64,000 nt of DNA from Sanguibacter suaedae. Its GTDB lineage: Bacteria; Actinomycetota; Actinomycetes; Actinomycetales; Cellulomonadaceae. Location: NCBI RefSeq assembly GCF_016342785.1, contig NZ_JAEINH010000004.1, positions 248,001 to 312,000 of the forward strand. The letters run 5' to 3'. The notes under the pieces were generated by a model, which worked only from the letters and a program-made list of their open reading frames with translations, searched no databases and was not told the DNA's origin. Within the stretch, counting starts at the first letter, position 1. The number at the start of each line of letters is the position of its first letter. A program made the translations under genes and the position numbers. Shown piece by piece: positions 51,432 through 59,985 of the stretch.

Positions 51432-52729
51432 CCGTCGACCTCCGTCGTGGGGCGGGCAGGGGTGGGTTCCGCGCGCCAGGCGCGCACCCGCACGACGAGC
51501 GCGGCGGCGAGCACGACGAGGGAGACGGCCGACCCGACGCACAGGGCGAGGGCGACCGTAACGGGCAGCGACCACGGCCCGGCGAGCGTGACGAGCGCCG
51601 CGACGACGCCGACGGACCAGCCGACGGCCGTCGTCCGCTCCTGGTGGTGGGCCAGCAGGGCCTGCGCGCAGACCTGGGCGAGCATGAACAGCCCGCCCGA
51701 GACCGCGACGAGGACGAGCGGCCCCGTCCCGATGGTGAACTCCGGCCCGTAGATGAGGCGCATGACCCAGTGCCCGAGGACGGCGACGCCTCCGACGCCC
51801 GCCACGGCGAGCCCGGTGGTCGCGAGTGACGCGCGGCGCACCGTCGCGGAGAACTCGTCGGCCCGGCCCGCCGCCACGAGGGCCGCCAGGGCGGGCAGGA
51901 AGACGGCCTGGATCGCGGCGAAGAGGAACAGGGGGATGCGTGCGACGGTGACCGCGGCGACGAACCGCCCGCTGAGGTCCTGCTCGGCGGCCGTGGCGAG
52001 CCACGCCATCGCGACGGGCCCGAGGTTCGCGAGGAGCTGGCTGGACGTCGACGAGGCGACCAGACCGGTCATGCCGGTCGTCGCGTGCTCACCGGTCCGG
52101 TCGCTCCACACACGGACCAGCGTGCTCACGGCGACGGTGAGGAGCGTCGCGGCGAGGGGCGCGGCGACGAGCACGAGCCCGTAGCCGAGGCGTGACCCGG
52201 AACCGGACGCGAAGAGCACACCGGCGGCGAGGATGCGCACGAGTCCGTCCACGGCCAGCTGCATCCCGTACCTCGAGAAGCGGTCGGTGCCGGCGAGGAC
52301 CCCGCGGGCGAAGTAGGCGACGCCCTGGCCGAGCAGCCCCAGCACCACCACGACCACGATGTCGCGCGCGCCCGCGAACAGGCGGTCGGCGATCCATGGA
52401 GCACCGACGAGCCCGACGACCACGACGACTGCCCCGGCGAGCACGGCGTAGCGGACCATGCCGCCGAGGTGCGACCCAACCTCGCGGCGGGCACGCCCGG
52501 CGGACAACCGACGGCTCGTCTCCTGCTCGAGGGGCTGGAAGAGACCGATGCCCACGGCGTTGAGGATCGTCCAGGCCACCGCCACGGGTGCGGAGCCCGC
52601 CGGCCCGAGGTCACGACCCACGAGGGCCAGGAAGACGAAGTTGGCGAGGCCGAACACCCCCAGGCCGGTGGCGACCCAGAGCATGGACCGGTCAGGGGTG
52701 GCCCGCGCGGGCTGGACGGGCTCGGTCAC
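51428..52729 (-). CDS. Wzx-like lipid-linked oligosaccharide flippase
   Basis: Integral membrane protein of 433 residues with about 12-14 helices and the repeat structure of the polysaccharide transporter (MATE/MurJ-like) superfamily. It starts with GLGVFGLANFVFLALVGRDLG and has EQETSRRLSAGRA in the first cytoplasmic loop. Wzx-type proteins flip undecaprenyl-linked repeat units outward for polymerisation on the outer face. No Wzy polymerase is recognised beside it, unless the DUF2142 or GT-C-like protein fills that role. GTG start, GTGA overlap with the DUF2304 gene. Confidence 0.85.
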   Translation of the reverse strand: MTEPVQPARATPDRSMLWVATGLGVFGLANFVFLALVGRDLGPAGSAPVAVAWTILNAVGIGLFQPLEQETSRRLSAGRARREVGSHLGGMVRYAVLAGAVVVVVGLVGAPWIADRLFAGARDIVVVVVLGLLGQGVAYFARGVLAGTDRFSRYGMQLAVDGLVRILAAGVLFASGSGSRLGYGLVLVAAPLAATLLTVAVSTLVRVWSDRTGEHATTGMTGLVASSTSSQLLANLGPVAMAWLATAAEQDLSGRFVAAVTVARIPLFLFAAIQAVFLPALAALVAAGRADEFSATVRRASLATTGLAVAGVGGVAVLGHWVMRLIYGPEFTIGTGPLVLVAVSGGLFMLAQVCAQALLAHHQERTTAVGWSVGVVAALVTLAGPWSLPVTVALALCVGSAVSLVVLAAALVVRVRAWRAEPTPARPTTEVDG

Positions 52730-53208
52730 CCGTCGTCGCGGACGTCGGCAGGTGCGCGGACGACGTCCACGAGGGCCCCGCCGAGACCGGCATCCGGGAC
52801 CGGGTCCTGCACGGCGGACGGGAGGGCTGGTGCGCTCGCGGGTGACGCGGCGGGCGAGGAGCCGACGCGCGCCGCGAGCTCCTCGACGTCGTAGCGCAGC
52901 AGGCTGATCTCCTCGGTGAGGGTGCGGCTCTCCTCCTCGAGCATCGTGATCTCGACGCTCAGCTGGATGCAGACACCGAGCAGGACGACCAGGGCCAGCG
53001 CGAACAGCAGGTTGCTCGGCGTCCGGACACCGACCACGGAGGCGACGGCCTCGACCGCGCCCGGGAACGCCCCGAGGACGCACACGCCGAGGGCGAGGAG
53101 GATCCAGGCCGTCGCGTACTTCTCCCGCAGCCGCCTGCGCCGCAGGAGCACGACGAGGAACACCACGAGCGCGACGCACGCGGCGAGGGCGAAGTAGTAG
53201 CCGCTCAT
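52726..53208 (-). CDS. DUF2304 membrane protein (copy 2)
   Basis: Protein of 160 residues with three membrane helices (about 4-22, 34-55, 67-85), an acidic coiled segment (TMLEEESRTLTEEISLLRYDVEELA in outline) and a Pro/Ala-rich tail absent from copy 1 at 12283. It overlaps the upstream GT2 gene by four bases and the flippase by four bases. The GT2-DUF2304 order is the same as at 12283-13407. A helper role for the adjacent transferase is likely but unproven. Confidence 0.78.
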   Translation of the reverse strand: MSGYYFALAACVALVVFLVVLLRRRRLREKYATAWILLALGVCVLGAFPGAVEAVASVVGVRTPSNLLFALALVVLLGVCIQLSVEITMLEEESRTLTEEISLLRYDVEELAARVGSSPAASPASAPALPSAVQDPVPDAGLGGALVDVVRAPADVRDDG

Positions 53209-53945
53209 GCGTGGCCTCCGGCCGCCCGGTGGGCGGGTCTGGTGAGCGCGATGACGAGGGCGAGGACCGCACGCCCGAGGAAGATGGCTGCCTTCGCCGG
53301 GTTGTGCGACGGGGTCCCCGCGACTCGGGGGCGCATCTCCACGCCGATCTGCCGGATGCGCAGTCCCGCACGGGACGCGATGACGAGGGACTCGATGGTG
53401 TCTCCGAGGTACTCGGCCGGGTAGTCCACGGAGAAGAGGGCGATGGCCCTGCGGTTGGAGGCCTTGAACCCGGACGTGGTGTCCGTGAGGCGCGTCTTCG
53501 CGACGCGGGACAGGGACGAGGACAGCAGGCGCATCGCCCAGCGTCGGGGGCCCCGGACCGCGTACGTGCCGCGCCCGGCGAAGCGTGCGCCGATGACGAC
53601 GTCGGCCTGCTCCGTGCGGAGCGCGTCGACGACCCGCAGGACGTCCGCCGGGTCGTGCTGGCCGTCGGCGTCGACCTGGACCGCGACGTCGTAGCCGCGG
53701 CGCGCGGCGAACTTGTAGCCTGCCCGCATGGCGCCGCCGACCCCGAGGTTCAGCGGGAGGTCGAGGACCATGGCGCCCCCCTCGCGTGCCACCTGGGCGG
53801 TCCGGTCGGTCGAGCCGTCGTTGACGACGAGGAGGTCCGCGCCGGGCAGCGCCACCTGCAGCTCCGCGAGGACCCGCGGGAGCGCGTCCTGCTCGTTCCA
53901 GGCAGGAAGGATCACCAGCAGCGTCGAATCAGGTCCCCCGGTCAC
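53205..53945 (-). CDS. GT2 glycosyltransferase, dolichol-phosphate-mannose synthase-like (copy 2)
   Basis: GT2 enzyme of 246 residues, close in layout to the copy at 12685. Motifs: VILPAWNEQDALPRV, LLVVNDGSTDRT, NLGVGGAMRAGYKFA, VQVDADGQHDP and TDTTSGFKASNRRA, the last typical of polyprenyl-phosphate sugar synthases. TAGGAT lies eight bases before the GTG start, so this gene opens the five-gene operon with a leaderless message. The sugar donor is unknown; GDP-mannose and UDP-glucose are the usual ones. Confidence 0.89.
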   Translation of the reverse strand: MTGGPDSTLLVILPAWNEQDALPRVLAELQVALPGADLLVVNDGSTDRTAQVAREGGAMVLDLPLNLGVGGAMRAGYKFAARRGYDVAVQVDADGQHDPADVLRVVDALRTEQADVVIGARFAGRGTYAVRGPRRWAMRLLSSSLSRVAKTRLTDTTSGFKASNRRAIALFSVDYPAEYLGDTIESLVIASRAGLRIRQIGVEMRPRVAGTPSHNPAKAAIFLGRAVLALVIALTRPAHRAAGGHA

Positions 53946-53953
53946 AACCCGTA

Positions 53954-53959
53954 ATCCTA
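53954..53959 (-). promoter_or_regulatory. -10 element (TAGGAT) for the 48832-53945 operon
   Basis: TAGGAT on the minus strand ends eight bases before the GTG at 53945. It is the only promoter-like signal for the five coupled genes downstream. Confidence 0.45.
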
Positions 53960-53994
53960 GCCCTCGCCGCGGGTCGGCAGGCGCACGAGCCGTC

Positions 53995-54000
53995 TACGGT
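53995..54000 (+). promoter_or_regulatory. Possible -10 element (TACGGT) for the GT4 gene at 54070
   Basis: TACGGT lies about 70 bases before the ATG at 54070. The leader contains GAGGA five bases from the start. No -35 is clear. Confidence 0.33.
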
Positions 54001-54069
54001 GGGACCCGACCACGCACACCCTGCCGCTCCCGCCGCACGTCCGGGACGGCCCTGTCGATGAGGAAGTCC

Positions 54070-55197
54070 ATGCGCGTTCTCCTGGATGCCACCGCTGTCC
54101 CGGCCGACCGGGGAGGCGTGGGCCGCTACGTCGACGAGCTCGTCCCCGAGCTCCTCCGTGCCGGGGTGGACCTGGTCCTCGCGGTGCAGCAGAGGGACGT
54201 CGACCACTACGGGCGCATCGCGGCCGGTGCTCGGATCGAGGCCGCTCCGGCGGCGACGGAGCGTCGCCCCGTGCGGATGCTCTGGGAGCAGACCGGTCTG
54301 CCCGCGCTCGTGCGGTCCGTGGGTGCGGACGTCCTCCACAGCCCGCACTACACGATGCCCGTGCGCGCCGGGGTGCCCGTCGTCGTGACGCTGCACGACG
54401 CGACCTTCTTCACGACTCCCGAGCTGCACCTGAGGTCGAAGGCGGTGTTCTTCCGGTCCGCGATCCGCGGTGCGAGCCGTCGTGCGGCGGCGCTCGTCGT
54501 CCCCTCGCGTGCCACGCGCGACGAGGTGCTGCGCCTCGTCGGGGGCGACGCCGACCGGTTCCACGTGGCGTACCACGGGGTCGACCACGGGCTCTTCCGC
54601 CCCACGAGCGTCGAGCAGCAGGCGGCGGTCCGTGCGTCCCTCGACATCGGGGACGCACCGTACGTCGGGTTCCTCGGGACGCTGGAGCCGCGCAAGAACG
54701 TGTCAGCCCTGATCCGGGCGTGGGTCCGGGCGTGCGAGGACCGCACCGACCCGCCCGCTCTCGTCCTCGCGGGCGGCAGGGGCTGGGACACGCAGATCGA
54801 CGACGCGATCGCGCAGGTCCCGGACCACCTGGTCGTCCGCCGCCCCGGCTACCTGCCCCTCGAGGACCTGCCTGCCTTCCTCGGCGGGGCCACCGTCCTC
54901 GCGTACCCGAGCCTGGGCGAGGGTTTCGGGCTCCCCGTCCTCGAGGCCATGGCGTGCGGCGCCACGGTGCTCACCACCCGGATGCTGTCACTGCCCGAGG
55001 TGGGCGGCGACGCCGTCGCGTACTCGGGCACGGACGACGCGTCGATCGCGACCGAGCTCACCTCGCTGCTCGACGACCCGGCCCGTCGTACCGATCTCGC
55101 GGGGCGGGCCGTCGAGCGTGCCCAGGGATTCACCTGGGCCGAGGCGGCACGCACGCACGTGGCTGCCTATGAGGCGGCCGTGCGCGCGCGCCGCTGA
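54070..55197 (+). CDS. GT4 glycosyltransferase (GTLEPRKN subgroup)
   Basis: GT-B enzyme of 375 residues. Motifs: DRGGVGRYVDELVPELL, HSPHYTMPV, VTLHDATFF, VPSRATRDEVLRL, GFLGTLEPRKNV and SLGEGFGLPVLEAMACGATVLTT. It is the same subgroup as the gene at 37023, often mannosyl- or rhamnosyltransferases. GAGGA lies five bases before the ATG; an ATG four codons upstream is in frame but overlaps that site. It ends three bases from the convergent rmlC gene. Confidence 0.91.
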   Translation: MRVLLDATAVPADRGGVGRYVDELVPELLRAGVDLVLAVQQRDVDHYGRIAAGARIEAAPAATERRPVRMLWEQTGLPALVRSVGADVLHSPHYTMPVRAGVPVVVTLHDATFFTTPELHLRSKAVFFRSAIRGASRRAAALVVPSRATRDEVLRLVGGDADRFHVAYHGVDHGLFRPTSVEQQAAVRASLDIGDAPYVGFLGTLEPRKNVSALIRAWVRACEDRTDPPALVLAGGRGWDTQIDDAIAQVPDHLVVRRPGYLPLEDLPAFLGGATVLAYPSLGEGFGLPVLEAMACGATVLTTRMLSLPEVGGDAVAYSGTDDASIATELTSLLDDPARRTDLAGRAVERAQGFTWAEAARTHVAAYEAAVRARR

Positions 55198-55200
55198 CCG

Positions 55201-55821
55201 TCAGGCCCCGCGCAGCGACGCCAGGTGCGCCTCGACCTGCTCGAGCGTGGGCAGCAGGCCCTGGGCCGCCGCTTCGGAGAGACCCGGGGCAGCGACGTCC
55301 TTGTCGGACAGCAGCGGCTCGAGAGGCTCACCGTTGCGGCCGACCTTCGGCCACTCGATCCCCACCTCGGGGTCGAGCGGGTGGATGCCGTGCTCGCGGC
55401 CGGGCGAGTAACCCGTCGAGCACAGGTAGAGCACCGTCGAGTCGTCCTCGAGCGCCATGAACGCGTGCCCGAGGCCCTCGCCCAGGTAGATGGCGCGGCG
55501 GTCGGTGTCGTCGAGCAGCACCGAGTCCCACGTCCCGAAGGTCGGGGACCCGACGCGGATGTCTACGACGACGTCGAGCACGGCACCCTTGGCGCACGTC
55601 ACGTACTTCGCCTGCCCAGGAGGGGTGTCCGCGAAATGGATGCCACGGAGGACCCCCGCCGCCGACACCGAGCAGTTGGCCTGCTGCAGGTCGAGGGGGT
55701 GGCCCAGGGCCTCCCCGAACTTCTCGGCCTTGAACCACTCGAGGAACACGCCCCGGGGGTCGCCGAACTGCTTGGGGGTGATCTCCCAGGCGCCGGGCAC
55801 TGCGAGTTCGCGGTATTCCAC
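55201..55821 (-). CDS. rmlC: dTDP-4-dehydrorhamnose 3,5-epimerase
   Basis: Third step of dTDP-L-rhamnose synthesis. The 206-residue cupin protein keeps the catalytic histidine H62 in LRGIHFAD, the PPGQAKYVTCAKG loop, and Y132 in VLYLCSTGY, the tyrosine that acts as general acid. Start GTG 55821 has AGGAG eight bases upstream. It is divergent from rmlD, which does the next step, so both promoters lie in the 192-base gap between them. Product: dTDP-4-keto-L-rhamnose. Confidence 0.96.
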   Translation of the reverse strand: MEYRELAVPGAWEITPKQFGDPRGVFLEWFKAEKFGEALGHPLDLQQANCSVSAAGVLRGIHFADTPPGQAKYVTCAKGAVLDVVVDIRVGSPTFGTWDSVLLDDTDRRAIYLGEGLGHAFMALEDDSTVLYLCSTGYSPGREHGIHPLDPEVGIEWPKVGRNGEPLEPLLSDKDVAAPGLSEAAAQGLLPTLEQVEAHLASLRGA

Positions 55822-55875
55822 GTCGGTCGCTCCTTCACTGTCGCTGCTCCGGCGGGTGGTCGCCGGTCCGTGACG

Positions 55876-55881
55876 ATCCTA
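55876..55881 (-). promoter_or_regulatory. Possible -10 element (TAGGAT) for rmlC
   Basis: TAGGAT on the minus strand lies 54 bases before the GTG of rmlC, leaving a short leader with an AGGAG site. Confidence 0.4.
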
Positions 55882-55949
55882 GAGGGCGCCTCTCCGACGG
55901 CGCCCGGGCCCGCACCGGGGCACTACGCGCTCGCGGGTGGGCCGTCGAC

Positions 55950-55955
55950 TAGAGT
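55950..55955 (+). promoter_or_regulatory. Possible -10 element (TAGAGT) for rmlD
   Basis: TAGAGT lies 58 bases before the GTG of rmlD. The leader carries AAGGAG four bases from the start codon. Confidence 0.4.
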
Positions 55956-56013
55956 TGCCGCGTCGACCGTGGCGAGTCCGTCGCTCACCGGCGACCCACC
56001 CCGAAGGAGTCCC

Positions 56014-56865
56014 GTGCGCTGGTTGGTTGTTGGTGCGAACGGCATGCTCGGCCAGGATCTCGTGTCCCTGCTCCGTGACCGCGGCCACGCCGTGGACGCC
56101 GCGGACCGCGCCGAGCTCGACATCACCGACCCCGCGAGCACCGACGCCGGCCTGGTCGGGTACGACGTCGTGGTGAACTGCGCGGCGTGGACCGCCGTGG
56201 ACGACGCGGAGACGCAGGAGGCGGCCGCCTTCACGGTGAACGCCGTGGGACCGGCGAACCTCGCACGCGCGGCGAGGTCCGCAGGCGCACGCCTCGTCCA
56301 GATCTCCACCGACTACGTCTTCGCCGGGGACGCCGACCAGCCGTACGCCGAGGACGCGCCTGCCGCGCCCCGCTCCGCGTACGGGCGCACCAAGGGCGCG
56401 GGGGAGTGGGCCGTCCGCGCCGAGACCGACGACTACCTCGTGGTCCGGACCGCGTGGCTCTACGGCGCGCACGGCGCGTGCTTCCCCAAGACCATGGTGC
56501 GGCTCCTCGCGGACCGCGACTCCCTCACCGTGGTCGACGACCAGGTCGGCCAGCCCACATGGACCGTGGACCTCGCCGACCTCGTCGTGCGCCTCGTCGA
56601 GTCCGGCGCGCCCTCGGGGACTTACCACGGGACGTCGTCCGGGCAGGCCTCCTGGTTCGACTTCGCGCGCGCGGCCGTCGCGTCCGCGGGCCACGACCCG
56701 GAGACCATCCAGCCGACCACCAGCGCAGCCTTCGTCCGTCCTGCGCCGCGCCCGGCGTACTCGGTCCTCGGCCACGACGCGCTGACGGCGGCCGGTGTCG
56801 AGCCCATCGGCGACTGGACCGAGCGGTGGCAGGTGGCCTCGTCGGAGGTCCTCCGAGAGGTGTGA
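56014..56865 (+). CDS. rmlD: dTDP-4-dehydrorhamnose reductase
   Basis: Final step to dTDP-L-rhamnose, NAD(P)H-dependent. The 283-residue SDR protein shows GANGMLG (7-13), catalytic T99-D100-Y101 in ISTDYVFAG, and Y123/K127 in SAYGRTKGAGE. It is a free-standing reductase; many actinomycetes instead have an RmlC-RmlD fusion. GTG start with AAGGAG four bases upstream. The acyltransferase begins three bases after its stop, so the two are co-transcribed. Confidence 0.96.
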   Translation: MRWLVVGANGMLGQDLVSLLRDRGHAVDAADRAELDITDPASTDAGLVGYDVVVNCAAWTAVDDAETQEAAAFTVNAVGPANLARAARSAGARLVQISTDYVFAGDADQPYAEDAPAAPRSAYGRTKGAGEWAVRAETDDYLVVRTAWLYGAHGACFPKTMVRLLADRDSLTVVDDQVGQPTWTVDLADLVVRLVESGAPSGTYHGTSSGQASWFDFARAAVASAGHDPETIQPTTSAAFVRPAPRPAYSVLGHDALTAAGVEPIGDWTERWQVASSEVLREV

Positions 56866-56868
56866 CCC

Positions 56869-57975
56869 GTGACTCCTGCTGAGGAGAGCCTGCGTCCGGT
56901 CGGCAGGCCGCTCCTGCGCGGTCGGCGCAACAGCCTCAACCTGTTCCGCCTCGTCCTCGCGCTCGTCGTCCTCGTGTCGCACGCGTACCCCATCGCCGGG
57001 CGCCCTGAGCCGTCGTGGCAGGGCGAGCACCTCGGGACGTGGGCGGTGGCCGGGTTCTTCATGATCAGCGGGTACCTCATCACCGCCGCACGGCTGCGCA
57101 CGCACTTCTCCGAGTACCTCGTCCACCGGATCGCACGGATCTTCCCGGCGTTCGTGGTCAGCCTGGTGGTGACCGTGGTGCTCGTCGCACCCGTCGGGTA
57201 CCTCCACGCGAACCGCACCCTCGACGGGTACCTGACCACGCCGAACACGCCGTTCAACTACGTGTTCTCGAACCTGCTCCTGCGGATCCCCGACTTCTCG
57301 GTCGCAGGGACGCCCACGGGCGTGCCCCTTCCCGGCGCGTGGAACGGGTCCTTGTGGACCCTCTACTACGAGTTCCTCTGCTACCTGATCATCGGTCTCG
57401 TCATGCTCTGGCCGCTCGCCAAGCGGTCCGTGGTCCCTGTCGCCGTCCTGTTCGTCGCGAGCGTCGCCGCCCACGCCAACCTCGACGCCCTGCTGCCGTA
57501 CCTGGGTCCCAACCCGGACCTGCTCTTCCTCGCCCCCCTGCTGCCCTACTTCCTCGGCGGGGCGCTCGTCCACCAGCTCCGTCAGACGATCCCGGGGACG
57601 TGGCCGGTCGGGGTGGGCTCCGGTGTCGTAGGCCTCCTGCTGATCGTCCTCGTGCCGGGGTGGGGCGGTCAGGTTGCGGCGCCGCTGCTCACCGTCGCGA
57701 CGCTCTGGCTCGCGTCGGTGGTCCCGTCCCCAGAGCTCCTGCGACGGCACGACGTGTCCTACGGCGTGTACATCTACACGTTCCCCGTGCAGCAGCTGCT
57801 CGTGCTCGTCGGGCTGCACCGGTGGATGCCCGCCTACCTGGTGGTGACCACCCTGCTGGTCCTCGTCCCGGCGGTGGCGAGCTGGTTGCTCGTGGAGCGT
57901 CCCGTGATGACGCACGTGCGCACCTACGACACCCGGCAGGTACGGGCCATGGCCCAGGAGGAGCCGGCGATCTGA
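56869..57975 (+). CDS. OafA-type acyltransferase 3 membrane protein
   Basis: Membrane acyltransferase of 368 residues with about ten helices. The N terminus has NLFRLVLALVVLVSHAYPIAG with the conserved histidine of the acyltransferase 3 family, then FFMISGYLITAARL and the RIFPAFVV segment. There is no SGNH domain. Location next to rmlD suggests O-acetylation of a rhamnose residue on the polymer, which is inference. GTG start is within a short coupled distance of rmlD. A strong hairpin follows six bases after the stop. Confidence 0.9.
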   Translation: MTPAEESLRPVGRPLLRGRRNSLNLFRLVLALVVLVSHAYPIAGRPEPSWQGEHLGTWAVAGFFMISGYLITAARLRTHFSEYLVHRIARIFPAFVVSLVVTVVLVAPVGYLHANRTLDGYLTTPNTPFNYVFSNLLLRIPDFSVAGTPTGVPLPGAWNGSLWTLYYEFLCYLIIGLVMLWPLAKRSVVPVAVLFVASVAAHANLDALLPYLGPNPDLLFLAPLLPYFLGGALVHQLRQTIPGTWPVGVGSGVVGLLLIVLVPGWGGQVAAPLLTVATLWLASVVPSPELLRRHDVSYGVYIYTFPVQQLLVLVGLHRWMPAYLVVTTLLVLVPAVASWLLVERPVMTHVRTYDTRQVRAMAQEEPAI

Positions 57976-57980
57976 CGACG

Positions 57981-58021
57981 CAGGGCCCGGTCCCGCACAC
58001 CAGGTGCGGGACCGGGCCCTG
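57981..58021. terminator. Bidirectional terminator hairpin
   Basis: A perfect 18-bp inverted repeat (57981-57998 and 58004-58021) with a five-base loop between the convergent acyltransferase and rmlA genes. It is the strongest hairpin in the window. Confidence 0.88.
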
Positions 58022-58042
58022 TCGTCGTGATCCGCGGGGCTG

Positions 58043-58912
58043 CTAGTCGCGGTCCTCGAGGAGGCTCAGGAGGTACGCGCCGTACCCGGACTTCACGAGG
58101 GTCTCGGCGCGGGCGCGGAGCTCGTCGTCGGAGAGGAAGCCCTGGCGCCACGCGAGCTCCTCGGGGGCGCCGACCTTGAGGCCCTGGCGGTGCTCGATCG
58201 TCTTCACGTAGTCGGACGCCTCGACGAGGGAGTCGAACGTCCCGGTGTCGAGCCATGCCGTACCGCGGGGGAGGACCTCGACCTGCAGGCGCCCCTGCTC
58301 GAGGTAGACGCGGTTGACGTCCGTGATCTCGTACTCGCCACGTGCCGAGGGCTTGAGGTCACGGGCGATCTCGACGACGTCGTTGTCGTAGAAGTACAGG
58401 CCCGGGACGGCGTAGTTGCTCTTGGGCTCCGAGGGCTTCTCCTCGAGAGATAGCGCGCGGCCCTTCTCGTCGAACTCCACGACCCCGTACGCGGTGGGGT
58501 CCGCGACCCGGTACGCGAAGACCGCGCCGCCGTCGATGTCCGTGAACCGCGAGAGCTGGGACCCGAGGCCCTGGCCGTAGAAGATGTTGTCACCGAGGAC
58601 CAGGGCCGAGGTGTCCGTCCCGATGAAGTCCGCGCCGAGCACGAAGGCCTGCGCGAGCCCGTTGGGCTCGGCCTGCACCGTGTACTCGATAGAGATGCCG
58701 AACTGGCTGCCGTCGCCGAGGAGACGGTGGAACTGCTCCGCGTCGTGGGGCGTCGTGATGATCAGGACGTCCCTGATGCCGGCCGCGATGAGCGTCGACA
58801 GCGGGTAGTAGATCATCGGCTTGTCGTAGACGGGGACGAGCTGCTTGCTCACACCGAGGGTGATGGGGTGGAGCCGGGTGCCGGACCCGCCGGCCAGAAT
58901 GATTCCGCGCAT
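58043..58912 (-). CDS. rmlA: Glucose-1-phosphate thymidylyltransferase
   Basis: First step of dTDP-L-rhamnose synthesis: glucose-1-phosphate plus dTTP. The 289-residue protein has the nucleotidyltransferase motif [11 protein letters not shown], the allosteric and substrate residues in [26 protein letters not shown], and [20 protein letters not shown]. Length and motifs are standard for RmlA. The ATG at 58912 lies 35 bases downstream of the WbbL-like GT gene on the same strand, so both may share a message. With rmlB, rmlC and rmlD it completes the pathway. Confidence 0.97.
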   Translation of the reverse strand: MRGIILAGGSGTRLHPITLGVSKQLVPVYDKPMIYYPLSTLIAAGIRDVLIITTPHDAEQFHRLLGDGSQFGISIEYTVQAEPNGLAQAFVLGADFIGTDTSALVLGDNIFYGQGLGSQLSRFTDIDGGAVFAYRVADPTAYGVVEFDEKGRALSLEEKPSEPKSNYAVPGLYFYDNDVVEIARDLKPSARGEYEITDVNRVYLEQGRLQVEVLPRGTAWLDTGTFDSLVEASDYVKTIEHRQGLKVGAPEELAWRQGFLSDDELRARAETLVKSGYGAYLLSLLEDRD

Positions 58913-58947
58913 GGGACAACAGTGTGCCTCATCAGGGCCTTCCGGAC

Positions 58948-59829
58948 CTAGACGCCGGATCGGGCCTGCCGCACCTCGGCCCTCTCCCTGAGCCGGAGCG
59001 CTGCACCGCCGAGCGTCCGCAGCGGCCAGTGGTACGGGCGGGGGTACCGATGGTGGAGGTAGGTGCGCGCGCTCTCGTGGTGCGCCCGGATCATCCGTTC
59101 CGGCTTGGCCTTCCACGAGACGCCCTGCACGTGCGTCACGCGGGCCTGGGGGACGTAGAGGTTCGCCCACCCTGCGCGGCCCAGGCGCTCGCCGAGGTCG
59201 AGGTCCTCGAAGAACATGAAGTAGCGCTCGTCGAAGCCGCCGACCGCGTCGATCGCCGTCCGCCGCAGGAGGAGGCACGCGCCGGACAGCCAGCCCGCGG
59301 CGCGCTCCTCCGTCCCCGCGTCCTCCTGGGCGTCGCGGTACGCCCGCGACCAGGGGTTGGAGCGCCACAGGCGGCCGAGCAGGGCGTGGCCCACGCCCTG
59401 CCGCAGCGACGGCACCGCACGGGCGGAGGGGTAGAGGGTGCCGTCGGAGTTGAGGAGGGCGGGACCGAGGGCCCCGGCTTCGGGGTGCGCCTCGCCCGCG
59501 GCGAGGAGCGTGTCGAGGGAGCCGGGCGTCCACACGAGGTCGGGGTTCGCGACGACGGCCCACGGGGCCCGGCTCGTCCGCAGGCCGGCGTTGGACGCGG
59601 TCCCGTAGCCGACGTTCCCACCGCCCTCGAGGACGGTCCCGCCGAGCCGTGCCGCGACCGCGTCCGCGAGCGGGCTCGGGTCGCCGTTGTTCACGACGAC
59701 GAGGTCGACGGGGCGGGTCGTGGCGGTGGCGAGGGAGGTGGCGAAGTCCTCGAGCTCGGGGCCCGGGTTGAAGACGACGCACACGACGAGGACGGGTTCC
59801 GGCGAGGGGGCTGCGGGAGAGTTGCTCAT
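58948..59829 (-). CDS. GT2 glycosyltransferase, WbbL-like (probable rhamnosyltransferase)
   Basis: GT2 enzyme of 293 residues. Motifs: [62 protein letters not shown] and [17 protein letters not shown]. In mycobacteria and relatives, WbbL of this type adds rhamnose from dTDP-rhamnose to GlcNAc-PP-lipid and is encoded close to rmlD. Adjacency to rmlA here favours the same role. No direct proof from sequence. TACCCT lies nine bases before the ATG. Confidence 0.88.
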   Translation of the reverse strand: MSNSPAAPSPEPVLVVCVVFNPGPELEDFATSLATATTRPVDLVVVNNGDPSPLADAVAARLGGTVLEGGGNVGYGTASNAGLRTSRAPWAVVANPDLVWTPGSLDTLLAAGEAHPEAGALGPALLNSDGTLYPSARAVPSLRQGVGHALLGRLWRSNPWSRAYRDAQEDAGTEERAAGWLSGACLLLRRTAIDAVGGFDERYFMFFEDLDLGERLGRAGWANLYVPQARVTHVQGVSWKAKPERMIRAHHESARTYLHHRYPRPYHWPLRTLGGAALRLRERAEVRQARSGV

Positions 59830-59838
59830 GGTGCGATC

Positions 59839-59844
59839 AGGGTA
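59839..59844 (-). promoter_or_regulatory. Possible -10 element (TACCCT) for the WbbL-like gene and rmlA
   Basis: TACCCT on the minus strand ends nine bases before the ATG at 59829, slightly longer than the other leaderless cases. Confidence 0.38.
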
Positions 59845-59951
59845 GTCGTCCCCGGCGTGCCGCCGACGTGGAGATCCTGTGCCCACGACGACGCAGGCGC
59901 AGGTCACGCCACGCCGGGACCAACGGTGCCCTCACGGCGTGCGATCTTCGA

Positions 59952-59957
59952 TAGGTT
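59952..59957 (+). promoter_or_regulatory. Possible -10 element (TAGGTT) for ugd
   Basis: TAGGTT lies 28 bases before the GTG of ugd. The short leader carries AAAGGA six bases from the start. Confidence 0.4.
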
Positions 59958-59985
59958 GGGCGTCACGCTCTCGAAAGGACATATC